Assembly (NCBI GenBank): GCA_013180625.2
Contig: SNVD02004722.1
Location: 1 to 64,000 of the forward strand
DNA: 64,000 nt
From: Boswellia sacra
Taxonomy: Eukaryota > Streptophyta > Magnoliopsida > Sapindales > Burseraceae
Direction of reading: 5' to 3'
Shown piece after piece: positions 1 to 10,989 of this stretch (position 1 is the stretch's first letter; each line of letters begins with the position of its first letter). Below the pieces are notes generated by a model. That model did no database searches and was not told where the DNA came from. It saw only the letters and a program-made list of their open reading frames with translations. The position numbers and the translations under genes are program-made.

Positions 1-490
1 GTTTCAATTAATGTCTCTGTCGTTAGTCTTGAAAGATGATCAGCAACGACATTTTCGGCTCCTTTCTTATCCTTTATTGTGATGTTGAATTCTTGGAGCA
101 ATAAGATCCACCGTATCAAGCTAGGTTTTGCATCCTGTTTAGTCATTAAATATCTCACAGCTGCATGGTCAGTGTAAACAATTGTTGTAGAGCCAATTAA
201 ATAAGATCGAAATTTGTCCAATGCAAATACTACTGCAAGTAGTTCTTTCTCAGTTTTTGTGTAATTCATTTGTGCATCATTTAAAGTCCTACTTGCATAG
301 TATATTACATAAGGCTTACCTTCTTTTCTTTGTCCTAAGACAGCACCAACGGCATAGTCACTTGCATCACACATCAGTTCAAAAGGCAAGGACCAATCAG
401 GAGATGGCATAATTGGAGCAGTTGTTAAAAGTCCAATTAATGTATCAAGGCATTTTGGACATCTTGGTCCTTCAAAAGGAGTATCTTTTA
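1..490 (-). pseudogene. pol: RNase H domain of the Athila-like element, cut by the window edge
   Basis: The reverse frame gives [60 protein letters not shown] and [13 protein letters not shown] followed by VVADHLSRL. These are the usual gypsy RNase H blocks and the conserved segment leading to the tether. It joins RT after a frameshift near 495. Integrase would follow beyond position 1. Confidence 0.88.
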
Positions 491-1523
491 TTAAGAGGTT
501 AGAGGTTTAGATATAGCACTGAAATTTCTTATGAACCTCCTATAAAATCCAGCATGCCCTAAGAATGAACGCACCTCTTTAACTGTTTTTGGTGGAGGCA
601 AATGGGAAATTAATTCCACTTTTGCTTTATCCACTTCAATTCCTTTAGAAGACACCACATGACCTAAAACAAGTCCTGAAGTGACCATATAATGACATTT
701 TTCCCAATTCAAAATAAGACCTTTTTCTACACACCTTTTTATGACTTTTTCTAAATTTTCAATACAATTATCAAAAGAGTTTCCAAAGACAGTTAAATCA
801 TCCATGAAAACTTCTAAATAATGCTCAACCATGTCACTGAAAATGCTTAACATGCATCTTTGAAAAGTGGATGGGGCATTACAAAGTCCAAAAGGCATTC
901 TCCTAAATGCAAAAGTGCCAAAGGGGCACGTGAATGTGGTCTTTTCTTGGTTTTCGAGTGCAATGGGAATTTGATAGTACTGAGTATCCATCAAGAAAGC
1001 AGTATTGTAGGGGTTTTCCTTCCTGCTACTTCTTTCAAGAATTGGGTCAAGAAAGGGTAAGGGAAAATGGTCTTTTCTAGTGACAGCATTTAATTTTCTA
1101 TAATCAATGCACATCCTCCAACTAGATGAGACACGAGTTGGCAATAAATCACCCTTTTCATTTTTAACTACCGTAATGCCAGATTTCTTAGGTCACATCT
1201 TGTGTAGGGCTTACCCACTTACTATCAGAAATAGGATAGATAATTCCCACATCAAGTAGTTTGAGAACTTCAGCCCTAATGACCTCTTTCATGTGTGGAT
1301 TTAATCTCCTTTTAGGTTGTTGAGATGTTTTGGCATTTTCCTCTAAATGTATTCTATGTGTGCAAATTAAAGGGTTAATGCCTTTTATATCTTTTAAAGT
1401 CCACCCAATTGCATTTTTATGCCTTTTAAGCACTTCTCTCAACTTACCTTGTTGCTCGCATGTGAGGGATGAAGAAATTACCACCGGATATGTCTGATTC
1501 TCCCCAAGATATGCATATTTCAT
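491..1523 (-). pseudogene. pol: Reverse transcriptase of the Athila-like element, frameshifted
   Basis: The piece at 1188-1523 has the RT N-terminal region (GWTLKDIKGINPLICTHRI, then KWVSPTQ). One extra base near 1188-1192 shifts the frame; the second piece (491 to about 1190) carries CIDYRKLNAVTRKDHFPLPF, FRRMPFGLCNAPSTFQR and the catalytic box VFMDDLTVFG. The expected FLDG-type first catalytic block reads FLMDTQYYQIP, so that block looks damaged by compensating indels. A second frameshift near 495 separates RT from RNase H. The enzyme would copy the element RNA to DNA but cannot be made from this copy. Confidence 0.88.
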
Positions 1524-2260
1524 CCTTCAGGCAAGGGCTTCAATTCTAACTTGGGAGCTTCATTTTCCTTGCTTTCATTCATTTGCCCCAATTCTTCAAA
1601 TCTTGATTTTTAGCCTTTTTCCATCACCTGTGCACAATCCAATAAAGAACATATATCAGAAAGATCACACTCTAGTTCCATGCTTGATTCTAATGAATTC
1701 ACTAGACAAGTTTCCAAAGGGTCAGAAGAACTCCCTTTTTGGATGTGACCTTCCACAATAGATTCAATCATATTAGCCTCCTCAATTTCATCTTCTTCTT
1801 CATGTGGTTGTTTGCACATATTGAAAACATTAAGTTCCAATGTCATGTTCCCAAAAGATAGCTTCATGACTCCTTCCTGAGTTAATCACACATTAGCGGT
1901 AGGCTAGAAATGGACACCCTAAAATAACAGGAATTGAATTGCTTACTTCTACTGGTTGTGTGTCCAAGATGATAAAATCCACTGGGTAAATGAATTTATC
2001 AACTTGAACTAATACATCTTCTACTACTCCTCTTTGTACTTTAATTGATCTATCAACAAGCAAAAGAGTCACAGAAGTCGGTTTAACTCACCTAGATTGA
2101 GTTTTTGAAAAACCGAGTATGAAAGCAAATTCACACTAGCACCAAGATCAAGTAAAGCTTGTTCAATTTTATGGTCTCTAATAACACATGAAATTGTAGG
2201 ACAACCTGGATCCTTGTATTTCATCTGTATTATTATTTTGAAGATATCACTTACATTGCT
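1524..2260 (-). pseudogene. pro: Aspartic protease and pro-RT linker of the Athila-like element
   Basis: In the reverse frame around 1890-2215 the motif ALLDLGASVNLLSYSVF is readable; it corresponds to the retropepsin active-site loop (normally LDLGAS or LDTGAS) that matures gag-pol. It is followed downstream by a hydrophobic stretch ending in an ILGCPFL-like motif, as in family proteases. The linker includes an acidic open stretch (1610-1867) with no recognised domain. Several stops and frameshifts separate these pieces, so no continuous protease is encoded. Confidence 0.7.
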
Positions 2261-2607
2261 CAGCTAGAAAGGCTTCTTTTTCACATTAGTTTCTTTTTTA
2301 CAGTGCACAAGTCTTTTCCAAATTTGCCATAAGAATGTACCCTGTGTGATCACATCAAGCAAGGAATGTTGACCTTTACTTGTTTGAAAAGTTTTAAAGA
2401 TTTCATAATTGTGAGTTGGCTTCTTTTGTGTAGTTAATGCTTGAGAAAATGGAACCACATGTGGGGATTTGGTTCCTTTTTCATTAGGTGTTGGTTTGGT
2501 AACCTCTTCCTGACTTTTAGAGATCGATTCTTCTTCTTTCTCGGAAGATTTAAGCATGTGTTTTTCAACAACCTTACCATTGTGAAGGGTAATGACTTAG
2601 AAATGAC

Positions 2608-3966
2608 TTACTTGGTCTCAACTAATGGTATTTGAACTCCCTGCTTTGAGTTAGATTTATCTTTGGGGTTTTGCAATGTTTGAGAAGGAAATTTTCCTTT
2701 CTCTTGGATGCTACATGTAGATGCAAATTTTTCAAGAGTTTCTGACAAATTTGCTAATGTTTGAGCAGTTTGGCTATTGAAAGTCTCTTGCTTTGTAATG
2801 AATGAATGCAATGTTTCTTTAAGGTCATTCCTAGGAGGAGGAGCATATGCATGATCATGAGAATTTTGAAAATTTTGTTGTGCTTGAAAAGGGACTTGTG
2901 AAGATTGTGCATGATTGTCATTTTTTCAGCTAAAATTTTGATGATTTCTCCAACCAGGATTGTAGGTTTGTGAATATGGATTGTGATTTGGCCTTTTGAA
3001 AGTGTTCAAGGCATTGGCTTGCTCATGTAGACATTCCCTAAAGGCAGGCAAAGTTGGGCAATCATCAGTAGAATGGTCATTGTCATCACAAATGTTACAG
3101 ACAGTTTCTTGAATAGATTTAAATTGACCACTCTTTTTCATCTCTAAAGCCTCGACTTTTCTAGCTAGGGATGCAAATTTAGCTTGAATGTCATGGTCTT
3201 CCCTAAGGTTGTAAATGCCTCTATTGGATGTCGAGGTTGGGGCCTTGCCTGGTACCTCATAGGTGCCAGCAGTGTCCCCATTTTGTGCCTTTTCTGCCAA
3301 GGAATCTAGGAAGTCAAGTGCTTCCTCAGGGTCTTTTTCTTTAAATTCTCCATTACACATTAATTCCACTAATTGCCTATCTTGAGGTGTTAACCCTTCA
3401 TAGAAGTGTGCAACTATTCTCCAAGTTTCAAACCCATGGTGAGGACAGGTATTAAGTAGTTCCTTATACCTATCCCAACATTGGTAAAGGGTTTCTCCTT
3501 GTCTTTGAGAGAAATCAGAAATTTGTCTTTTAAGAGACTTTGTTCTATGGGTAGGAAAAAATTTTTTCAAAAATTGTTGTTTCATCTCATCCCATGAACT
3601 GATGGAATTCGACCTCAAATTTTGTAGCCATGTTCTAGCTTTATCTTTTAGAGAAAAAGGAAAAAGCTTTAATCTAATGGTGTTTATGCTACAATTTGGG
3701 TCATTGTAGTAGCTACATACCTCTTCAAAGAGTTTCAAGTGCGAATATGGGTTCTCCATGTCAAGGCCATGAAAAGTGGGTAGAAGTCGAATAAAACTTG
3801 GTTTGAAATTGAAATTGATTGAATCTGGAGGAGAAACTACACAAGATGGTGCACTAGTCCTTACCGGATTCATGTAGTCTCTGAGGGTTCTTCGTTGGTT
3901 TTGATCATTTTGTTGCGAACGGTTGTCCCCTTCATCCGTGAATATTTCTTCATGATTGTTGGCCAT
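2608..3966 (-). pseudogene. gag: gag of the Athila-like element, broken by a nonsense codon
   Basis: The likely start is the Met at 3966 (MANNHEEIFTDEGDN); the frame is also open upstream to 4134. A Retrotrans_gag-type core runs from FHGLDMENPYSHLKLFEEVC to LVELMCNGEF and contains KARTWLQNL. A zinc knuckle follows with CX2CX4HX4C spacing (CNICDDNDHSTDDC). At 2926-2928 a TGG codon after NFS has become TGA. The same frame then continues (KNDNHAQSS...) to a stop at 2608. The product would be the structural capsid protein that packages the element RNA. The family assignment comes from the motifs and is not search-based. Confidence 0.85.
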
Positions 3967-4140
3967 GTTTTCTAAGGAAGATGATGTTTTTTTAACAAGT
4001 CTACCACTAGATGTTCGTGACCAAATTTTCATGCAAGAAAGGGAGAAGAAAAGAGAACAAAAGATGAACACACAAAAAATAAAAAATTTAGATCTAAGAT
4101 GAGAAAAGAGAACACTTACAATTTTGCACGCCAATTTTTA

Positions 4141-4160
4141 CCTTCCCCGACAACGGCGCA
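4141..4160 (-). other. Primer binding site (PBS)
   Basis: The minus strand reads TGCGCCGTTGTCGGGGAAGG a few bases inside the LTR end. It resembles the TGGCGCCGTTGCCGGGGA-type PBS common in plant Athila/Tat elements, with one G missing at the second position. Confidence 0.75.
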
Positions 4161-4167
4161 AAAAACT

Positions 4168-5695
4168 TGACACATCCGAAAAAGGGATTGTCTCCCAAGT
4201 ATAGGAGTGTCGAAGTAATAAAACCCGGTGAGACCGGGGTCGATCCACGAGGAAGGAGTTTTTAGCGTTACAAATTATAAGATAAGCAAATATGATATGA
4301 ATAATTCAAAGAAATGACAAGATAATATCAATAAATATATAAGATGGTAGGTGGTATTACCGACCATTTAAATATAAAACAAAAAGCAAGAGGAGGTAAA
4401 ACCATCCATGGAAATAGGTGGTATAACCAACCATAGTAAATGAAAGAACAATTTCATAAGGTGGTAGAACCTACCATAGTAAAAAAAATAAAAAGTTCAT
4501 AAACAATAGAATAATTAAAATACAAGAGGAATTAACACAATAACAATGAAGGCTAAGGTTAGGGGATCCGCCCTTGATATTTCAAATAAGGATAATTAAC
4601 CCATTGTAGTTATATGAATTATATTTGTTTCATTACCAATATTTATACCACTTCTTGTAAAGGGGTTCAAGCATCCAATGTGCCAATCATCATATGTCTA
4701 CAACAAATCAAGGTTCCTAACTAGATTCGTGTCGGTAAGGAAGAACCAACATCATCTAGAAAGGATCCAAGCATTTGATGTGCCAAGGATTGTCGACAAT
4801 GGATCAAGACCTCCACTTTACGAGTGGTGTCAAGATTGATTAAGAAATTAATATAAATCATATTGAATAAACATTATAAGATTAAGATTATTAAGCACAT
4901 ATTAAGGGTTAGAGAATCCTTATTCTCATATCAAGGGTTTCACCCTTTCACCTTAGCAAAAGAGAAATTAGAAGAACATTATAATAGAAAGAAAATAAAA
5001 TGTAAGAAAAAGAAAATTCATTAATAACATAAACACACAAAACACAATACAAGATCCTAGCCAAAGCCAAAATGTTCCAGCCAAGGCCAAGATGCCCTAA
5101 TGGGTCACAAGACACCTCTATTTATAGATACATCCAGGGGCAAACTTGTCAAATTACAAGGGCATAATTGTCAAATATTAGTTGTAAATATCTTTGACAA
5201 TTGGGATCATTAGGCACCGACTTTGACCATCAATTTTGACATCGAAATGTTGTGAATTTTAATCACATGTCTTCATGAAAGTTGTAGATATTTCTGTCAG
5301 ATTTCTAGAACATATTGATTTGCACAATTTAGATACGTATTTTGAGAGATACGGTCCAAATACTGAGGCCTAGTCAGACTGGGCTGAGAATGTAGATGGG
5401 TTCATTTCAAGCCCAATTTTGGTCCACTAAGAGCCCGAATTTGATGATGCTTGTGAAATGCAATCTTGTAGATAATTGAATCAGCTTTCGAAAACATTAA
5501 GAATTGCACCATTCTGATCTATAAATAGAGAGTTATGCCCATTTTACCGAACCTGTAACAAAACCAAAATTAAGAGGAATTAATTCCAAAGATGCAAATG
5601 CTACAAATATGCTTAAGTTGAGGAATTTAATGACACTATTAATGCAATATGATGAACTAAACTCTTATTAAACATGCATATTTAAGTGTTCATCA
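4168..5695 (-). repeat. 5' LTR of the Athila-like element
   Basis: On the minus strand it begins TGATGAACAC (5695) and ends GGATGTGTCA (4168), so it has TG...CA ends and is about 1.53 kb. The inner end abuts the primer binding site. Near 4343-4490 a short motif of the type GGTGGTATAACCAACCAT recurs three or four times at roughly 50-bp spacing. The outer end could equally be 5692, because CATCAT gives two possible TG starts. Confidence 0.8.
5118..5127 (-). promoter_or_regulatory. Probable TATA box in the LTR
   Basis: The minus strand reads CTATAAATAG, a good TATA box match, in the middle of the LTR as expected at a U3/R boundary. Transcription would start near 5090 on the minus strand. This rests on motif and position only. 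Confidence 0.5.
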
Positions 5696-6810
5696 TCGGG
5701 GTCCCTAGAAGTTCAGAGGTAAAACAGTTGTCTTACAACCATGGAACCTACATTTGGATTTTAATACAAATCAATTAAGGAAGATTTCTATTTCGATCCG
5801 TTTATATGGCCTGCCGTTTCCTTTGTGGATAACCAAAGGCCTTAGCATTGTTTCCAATATGGTTGGACAACCTTTATCTTGTGACAAGATGACTTCTGAT
5901 CTTTTCATATTAGAGTATAAGAGGGTATATGTTCTTCTTGATACAAAACACCCTCCAGTTCAGAACTTTGAGTTCATGTGCAAGCTCTCTCTCGAGCCCA
6001 TCCCAATTCAAGTTAAATATGAGTGAGTTCCAAAACGTTACCCCAAATGTAGTAAGCTTGGTCACCGTCGTCCGGAATCGATAAAGACTTCAAGTCAGGA
6101 TAAGAATGAGGCTAGCACCTCTGATAGCGCCCTTTCAAATATGGGCAAGGATGTGACACGACTCATTGATAGCGTCCTTTTGGGCAAAGATAAGGATGTG
6201 GACAGGGTCACTGATTGTTCCAAAATTATTGCTATTCCAGCAGATTCTATAGTGCAAGTTACGCTTCCAAAGGCTGCTACAGTTTTGAATGCAGAGTCAG
6301 TCTCAAATTCTGATTCTCCATCTCCTTTTATGATCGATCAAGGTAGGCTTTTGGATACTATCCAATGTTTTACCAATCGCGAGGCATCTATTTCATCATG
6401 GCAGATAAATACAGGACAACCTTCTGAGTTTTCTCCCTCTGTTTTTAAGCCTTTGAATAGGCTAAGTGATGAGGATCAATCTAACAGGCTTGATCATACT
6501 CTTTTAGACACCCTGGCTACTCGTGTAAATAAGGGTAAGAGGAAGAAGAACGAGAAAGGTTCGAGATCTTGCATTTTTGGATTTGTTTTGATTTTCTTTA
6601 TGTTTGAACCATTATGGTCATTGTCGTTTTTCTTTTAAGCCGTTTATGGTCTTTCTAATTTAAGTTGTTAAGGCCATTTGTGGTCTTTTATTTGATTTTC
6701 CTTTTGTTGGACTCTACGTCCTAGTTGTAATTCTTGGGGTACGCCCCCCGGATTCTTTTACATACTTTTGGATTTATATTACAAAGTAACTTTTCCAAAA
6801 AAAAAAAAAA
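5696..6810 (+). mobile_element. Family A LINE, copy A0 (3' half), interrupted by the gypsy element
   Basis: This is the ORF1 C-terminal half, the 3' UTR and a 14-base poly(A) (6797-6810) of the gag-only LINE family. Its left end is the gypsy insertion point, so the missing 5' half probably lies beyond the left edge. The 3' UTR has the family hairpin GGGGTACGCCCC at 6736-6747. The poly(A) is followed at once by TTTAGGG repeats. Confidence 0.88.
5700..6638 (+). pseudogene. LINE ORF1 C-terminal part (copy A0)
   Basis: The reading frame covers the second half of the DUF4283-like domain (RLYGLPFPLWITKGLSIVSN) through the Ser/Asp-rich C-terminal region. Two Trp codons are stops (TAG at the former GPW, TGA at 6024-6026), with the frame otherwise preserved. 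The zinc knuckle has lost cysteines (YPKCSKLGHRRPE). The usual stop after the lysine tail is gone, so the frame reads on to 6638. It shares with copy A11 an extra short segment (GKDVTRLIDSVLLGKDKD), which marks a subfamily. Confidence 0.8.
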
Positions 6811-6832
6811 GGTTTAGGGTTTAGGGTTTAGG
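6811..6832 (+). repeat. Telomeric repeat tract (TTTAGGG)3
   Basis: Three plant telomere repeats lie directly after the poly(A) of copy A0. The tract ends TTTAGG, and copy A1 starts at the next base with a truncated 5' UTR. Confidence 0.95.
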
Positions 6833-8578
6833 AGTATCCTGAGGAAACTCTCCCTCTTGAACCTCTCCATATTCTGGCCGGAAGCCATCCAAAATAGCAA
6901 AAAAATAGTATCCAGTTCTGTCACCGACGAGCGAGTGAAGTGTCACCTTCACCACCATCGTGTTGGCCTCATCCCACTTTACAACTTTGCCTTCATCACT
7001 GCTGCCTGATTCGCCCAGAATCACCTCCGCCATGACAATCTATTTTACTATTCATCGCCACCGCTTTTCGTCGAACTGGACTCTCACCTCGACCACCAGG
7101 TTACAGATCGAGTGATGTTAATCAGCTTTCCCTTCTGCACCATCGTCAAATTCCCTCGACATCCTTCTTAAATCGCCTTTTTTTCTTTTCAAGTGACACT
7201 ATTCACCAACTCGACCAGAATATTCCTCAGACTATTCCTCGCAACTTTGCCTCTTGGTTGATCTCCTGATTCCTTACAGTTACCAAGTTGTTAAGAGACG
7301 ATGACGGAAGCCCACCTTGCCTCGATGCCTGGTTTGCTCTCGTTCTCCTTTGCTCTTTCTGAACGTTGATTGACTTGCTTGTGGTTTTGATCAATGGATC
7401 CACCCAAGGCCAATCTTCTTGGTTCTTAGGCCAACAAAGTTAAGATCACCTATTCGAGCGCCTGTTGCAAATTGAATCGCATGACCCCCCAAAAATCAGG
7501 TATAGTGCATGAGATCCCTGATGAGATTGTCGATGAGCCGAATGGCGTAGATGCCTTGTTGGTTTCTTTCTAGGACATGTGATGCCTTTTCATACAGCAC
7601 AACCAATGGCCATGCGTGTATGGAAACCTAGCGGCGTAGAGGACGTTCACTCCACATGCAAGGGATTCCTCATCTTCTGTTTTCGAACTGAGGATGAGGC
7701 TCATGCAATTTTAGATCACGGTCCGTGGATGTTTGGAGGTAAATTTCTATGCTTACAACCATGGCATCTATGTTTAAATCTGCATTCAGTCGCAGTGGAT
7801 CGAATCTTGCAACTTTCACTTTGGATCCATTTATATGGCCTACTATTTCCTTTATGGACAACAAACGACCTTAGCATTGTTTCAAGCATGGTTGGAGAAC
7901 CTGTCACTTGTGACAAGATGACAAGATGACAAATGTTGTACCTTTGGTCATGTTAGGATCCAGAAAAGACTTCAGGTTAGGATAAGAAAGAGGCAAATCC
8001 CTTCAATATTGCCCCTTCAAATAAGGGTAAGGAAGTGACAAAGGTCAGTGAGAATTTGAAAGTTGTTGCTCTTCCAACAGGTTCTGCAATGCAAGATGTG
8101 CCTTTTAAAGCTACTACAGATTTGAGTACAGAGTCAGTCTCAGAGTCTGATTCTCTATCTCCATCTGCGGCAGATCAGGATATACTTTTGGGTTCTATCC
8201 AATATTCTACCAATCGTGAGGTATTTATTTCATCAGGACGGATAAATGTAGGACAACCTCCTATGTTGTCTCCCTCTCGTTTTGAGCCTTTGAATAGACT
8301 AAGTGATGAGGATCAATCTGATAGGATTGATAATACTTATTCGGACACCCCAACTACCCTTATAAAGAAGGATAAGAAGAAGAATAATAAAAAGGGTTAG
8401 AGCTCTGTGTGTTATTAGTTTTAGGCCGTTTGTGGTCATTTCTAATTCAAGTTGTTAAGGCCATTTGTGGTCTTTTTACTTTTTTTTCAGGCCGCTTGTG
8501 GCATTTATTTTTTATATATTGTTGGACTGTATGTTAAACTTTATGTCATAGTTGTAATTCTTTGGGTATGCCGCTCGG
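6833..8578 (+). mobile_element. Family A LINE, copy A1, truncated at both ends
   Basis: It starts inside the family 5' UTR (AGTATCCTGAGG), so it is 5'-truncated. It has ORF1 and most of the 3' UTR. It stops at the degenerate 3' hairpin (about 8575), with no poly(A) and no telomeric tract. The next base continues as the middle of another copy's 5' UTR, so this junction looks like recombination or deletion and not insertion. Confidence 0.82.
7394..8400 (+). pseudogene. LINE ORF1 (copy A1), broken
   Basis: The ATG is in the family position (MDPPKA). A TAG replaces the Trp codon of the GSWADK motif within the first 15 codons. The DUF4283 block is present with indels. An internal deletion near 7915-7945 removes the region from CDKMTSDLS to the zinc knuckle, leaving a tandem GACAAGATGA echo. 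The C-terminal part (8035-8400) is open and ends with the lysine-rich tail and TAG. Confidence 0.8.
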
Positions 8579-10199
8579 TTACTGTTCATTCTACCGATAC
8601 TATTCATCAATCCTACCAGATTGTTCCTTAGGCTATTCCATTCAACTTTGCCTCTTGGTCGACCTCCTGATTCCTTGTGGTTACCAAGTTTTTAAGAGAC
8701 AATGACCGAAGCCCACCTCGCCTCGGTGCCTGGTTTGCTCTCGTTCTCGTTTGCTCTTTATGAACGTTAATTGATTTACTTTTGGTTTTGATGAATGGAT
8801 CTGGCTAAGGTGAATTCTCCTTGTTCTTGGGCCGAAAAAGTTAAGATCATTGATTTGAGTGCGCGTTACAAATTGAATCCAGTGACTCCAAGGAAACTGG
8901 GTACAGTGCTTGAGATCCTAGATGAGATTGTCGATGAGAATTTGGCTGAATGGCACAAATGTCTTGTTGGCTTCTTTTCAAGACTTGCAATGCCCTTCCA
9001 TGCTGCTCGTTCGATGACTATGCGTGCATGGAAATCTAGCGGTCTAGAGGACGTCCGCTCCACAGACAAGGGATTTCTCATTTTTCGTTTTCGAACTGAG
9101 GATTAGGCTCATGCTATCATTGCTCGTGGTCCTTGGATATTCGAAGGTAAATCAATTTTCATGCAACCTTGGGAGCCACATATGGATTTTAATAACAAAC
9201 AACTAAGGAAGCTTCCTATTTGGATCCGTTTATATGGCTTGCCGTTTCCTTTGTGGAAAACAAACGGCCTTAGCATTATTTCTAGCATGGTTGGGCAACC
9301 TTTATTTTGTGATAAGATAACCTCTGATCTTTCCAGATTGGAGTACGTGAGGGTATGTGTTCTTGTTCATACAAAACGCCCTCCAGTTCATAACTTTGAG
9401 TTCACGTGCAAACTCTTTCTCGAGCCCATCCAAATTCTAGTTGAATATGAGTAGCTTCCAAAATGTTACCCCAAATGTTGTCACTTTAGTCACCGTTGTC
9501 CGGATCTGGCAAAGACTTCAAGTCAAGATAATAAAGAGGCAAATCCCTCTAATAGTGCTCCTTTGAATTCGAGTAAGGTTGCGACTGAGGTTGCTGGGAG
9601 TTCAAAACTTGTTGCTATTCCAGCAGATTCTCCAGTGCAAGTTGTGCCTCCTAAGGCTACTACTGTTTTAAGTGTAGAGTCAATCTCAGATTCTAAGTCT
9701 CTATCTCCTTTTGCGACCGATCAGGGTAGGCTTTTGGGTACTATCTAGTGTTCTACCAATCATGAGGCATCTATTTCGTCAGGGAGGATAAATGCAGGAA
9801 AACCCCTTAAGTATTCTCCTTCTCATTTTAAGCCTTTGAATAGGCTAAGTGCTGAGGATTAATCTAATAGGCCTGATCATACTCTTTCGGATACCTCGGC
9901 TACCCCTATAAAGAAGGGTAAGAATAAGAACAAGAACAAGAACAAGAACGGTTAGATCTCTTGCGTTATTGGATTTGCTTTGTTTTTCTTTATGTTTGAA
10001 CCATTATGGTCATTGTCGTTTTTTTTTTGCCATTTTTGGCACTTCTGAATTTAAGTTGTTAAGGCTGTTTGTGGTCCTTTATTTGGTCTTCTTTTTATTG
10101 GACATACGTCCTAGTTGCAATTCTTAGGGTATGCCCCTCGGATTCTTGTACATTATTTTTTGGATTTATATTACAAAGTAACTTTTCCCAAAAAGAATT
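8579..10199 (+). mobile_element. Family A LINE, copy A2
   Basis: It begins in mid 5' UTR at the recombinational junction with A1. It has ORF1, a 3' UTR with a GGGTATGCCCC hairpin near 10125, and a short interrupted A-rich tail (10189-10199) followed by telomeric repeats. Confidence 0.82.
8795..9955 (+). pseudogene. LINE ORF1 (copy A2), broken
   Basis: MDLAKVNSPCSWAEKVKI marks the start. DUF4283 blocks are readable: LVGFFSRLAMPFHAARS, then RLYGLPFPLWKTNGLSIISS. Stops fall at 9104-9106, after QILVEYE near 9452, and in the C-terminal region near 9749. The zinc-knuckle Cys/His spacing is kept in part, and the tail ends in a Lys/Asn run. Confidence 0.8.
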
Positions 10200-10218
10200 A
10201 AGGGTTTAGGGTTTAGGG
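10200..10218 (+). repeat. Telomeric repeat tract
   Basis: Two and a half TTTAGGG units follow the A-rich end of A2. The next element begins GAGGAACTTGGAAGG, the usual full-length start of the family A 5' UTR. Confidence 0.93.
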
Positions 10219-10989
10219 AGGAACTTGGAAGGGAGAAATTTTTTCTCTCAAATGAGGTCGTCGGAGTTACTGTTCACTCCGCCTAATTAGTGAATTAGCC
10301 TTTGAGATTTACATATGTTGTAGATCGGAGTATCCTGAGAAAACTTTCCTTCTTGACCCTCATCAATTTTCGATCGAAAGGCGTTCAAAAACGTCAAAAG
10401 GGTAAATGGTTTCACCACCGACGAGCAAGTGAAGTGTCACATCCACCATCATCACGTTCGCCTCATCGCCTCTACAACTTTGCCTTAATCATCGTTACCT
10501 GATTCGTATGACATCACCTCCGTCCACGACGTTCTTATTTACTGTTCACTGCAGCCACTTTTTGTCGAACGGCAAGTGGACTCTCACCTCCACCACCAAG
10601 TTATAGATCGCAGGACGTTGATCAACTTTCCCTTCTACACCATCATCAGATTCCCACCGCATCTCCCTCAAATCATCGTTACTATTCATCCGACCGGTAT
10701 TGTTCATCCACCTAACCAGATTCCTTGCGGATCACCTCCAGATTCCGTGGGGGCTATCCATCCGGTCGATAATGTAGATCGACTCCATTTTGGTGACTGG
10801 TTTGCACTTCTTTTCTTGAATTTTTCTTTGAGTAATCTACTATTTTTGCTGGGTTTGCTGTAGAATTCTATTTGGATTGAATTTGTGTTGACTTGAATAT
10901 AATTGTTGTATGGTTTTGTCGCCTGCCAATTGTTAAATTTCGATACATCATTGTTATCCTTCACCAACCCTTCATCACATCACTTCACT

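Larger units (their letters stand above)
1..5695 (-). mobile_element. Athila-like Ty3/gypsy LTR retrotransposon, 5' portion, degenerate
   Basis: Read on the minus strand from 5695 leftwards the order is LTR, primer binding site, gag, protease, RT and RNase H, which is the Ty3/gypsy order. Integrase and the second LTR would lie left of the window. The gag C-terminus (NPYSQTYNPGWRNHQNFS) resembles Athila-type gag as I recall it. Nonsense codons and frameshifts interrupt every ORF. The element sits inside a LINE ORF1: the sequence right of 5695 continues a DUF4283-type reading frame at GGT CCC, and the 5' half of that LINE must lie left of the window. A 5-bp target duplication would be TCGGG (5696-5700), but the other end is not visible. 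Confidence 0.9.

Noticed and set aside
491..1144. An active gypsy polymerase
   Set aside because: The frame is bounded by frameshifts on both sides and the FLDG-type block is damaged.
6811..6832. A functional chromosome end
   Set aside because: The tracts are only 14-170 bp, are degenerate, and have other DNA on both sides; the whole region is interstitial.
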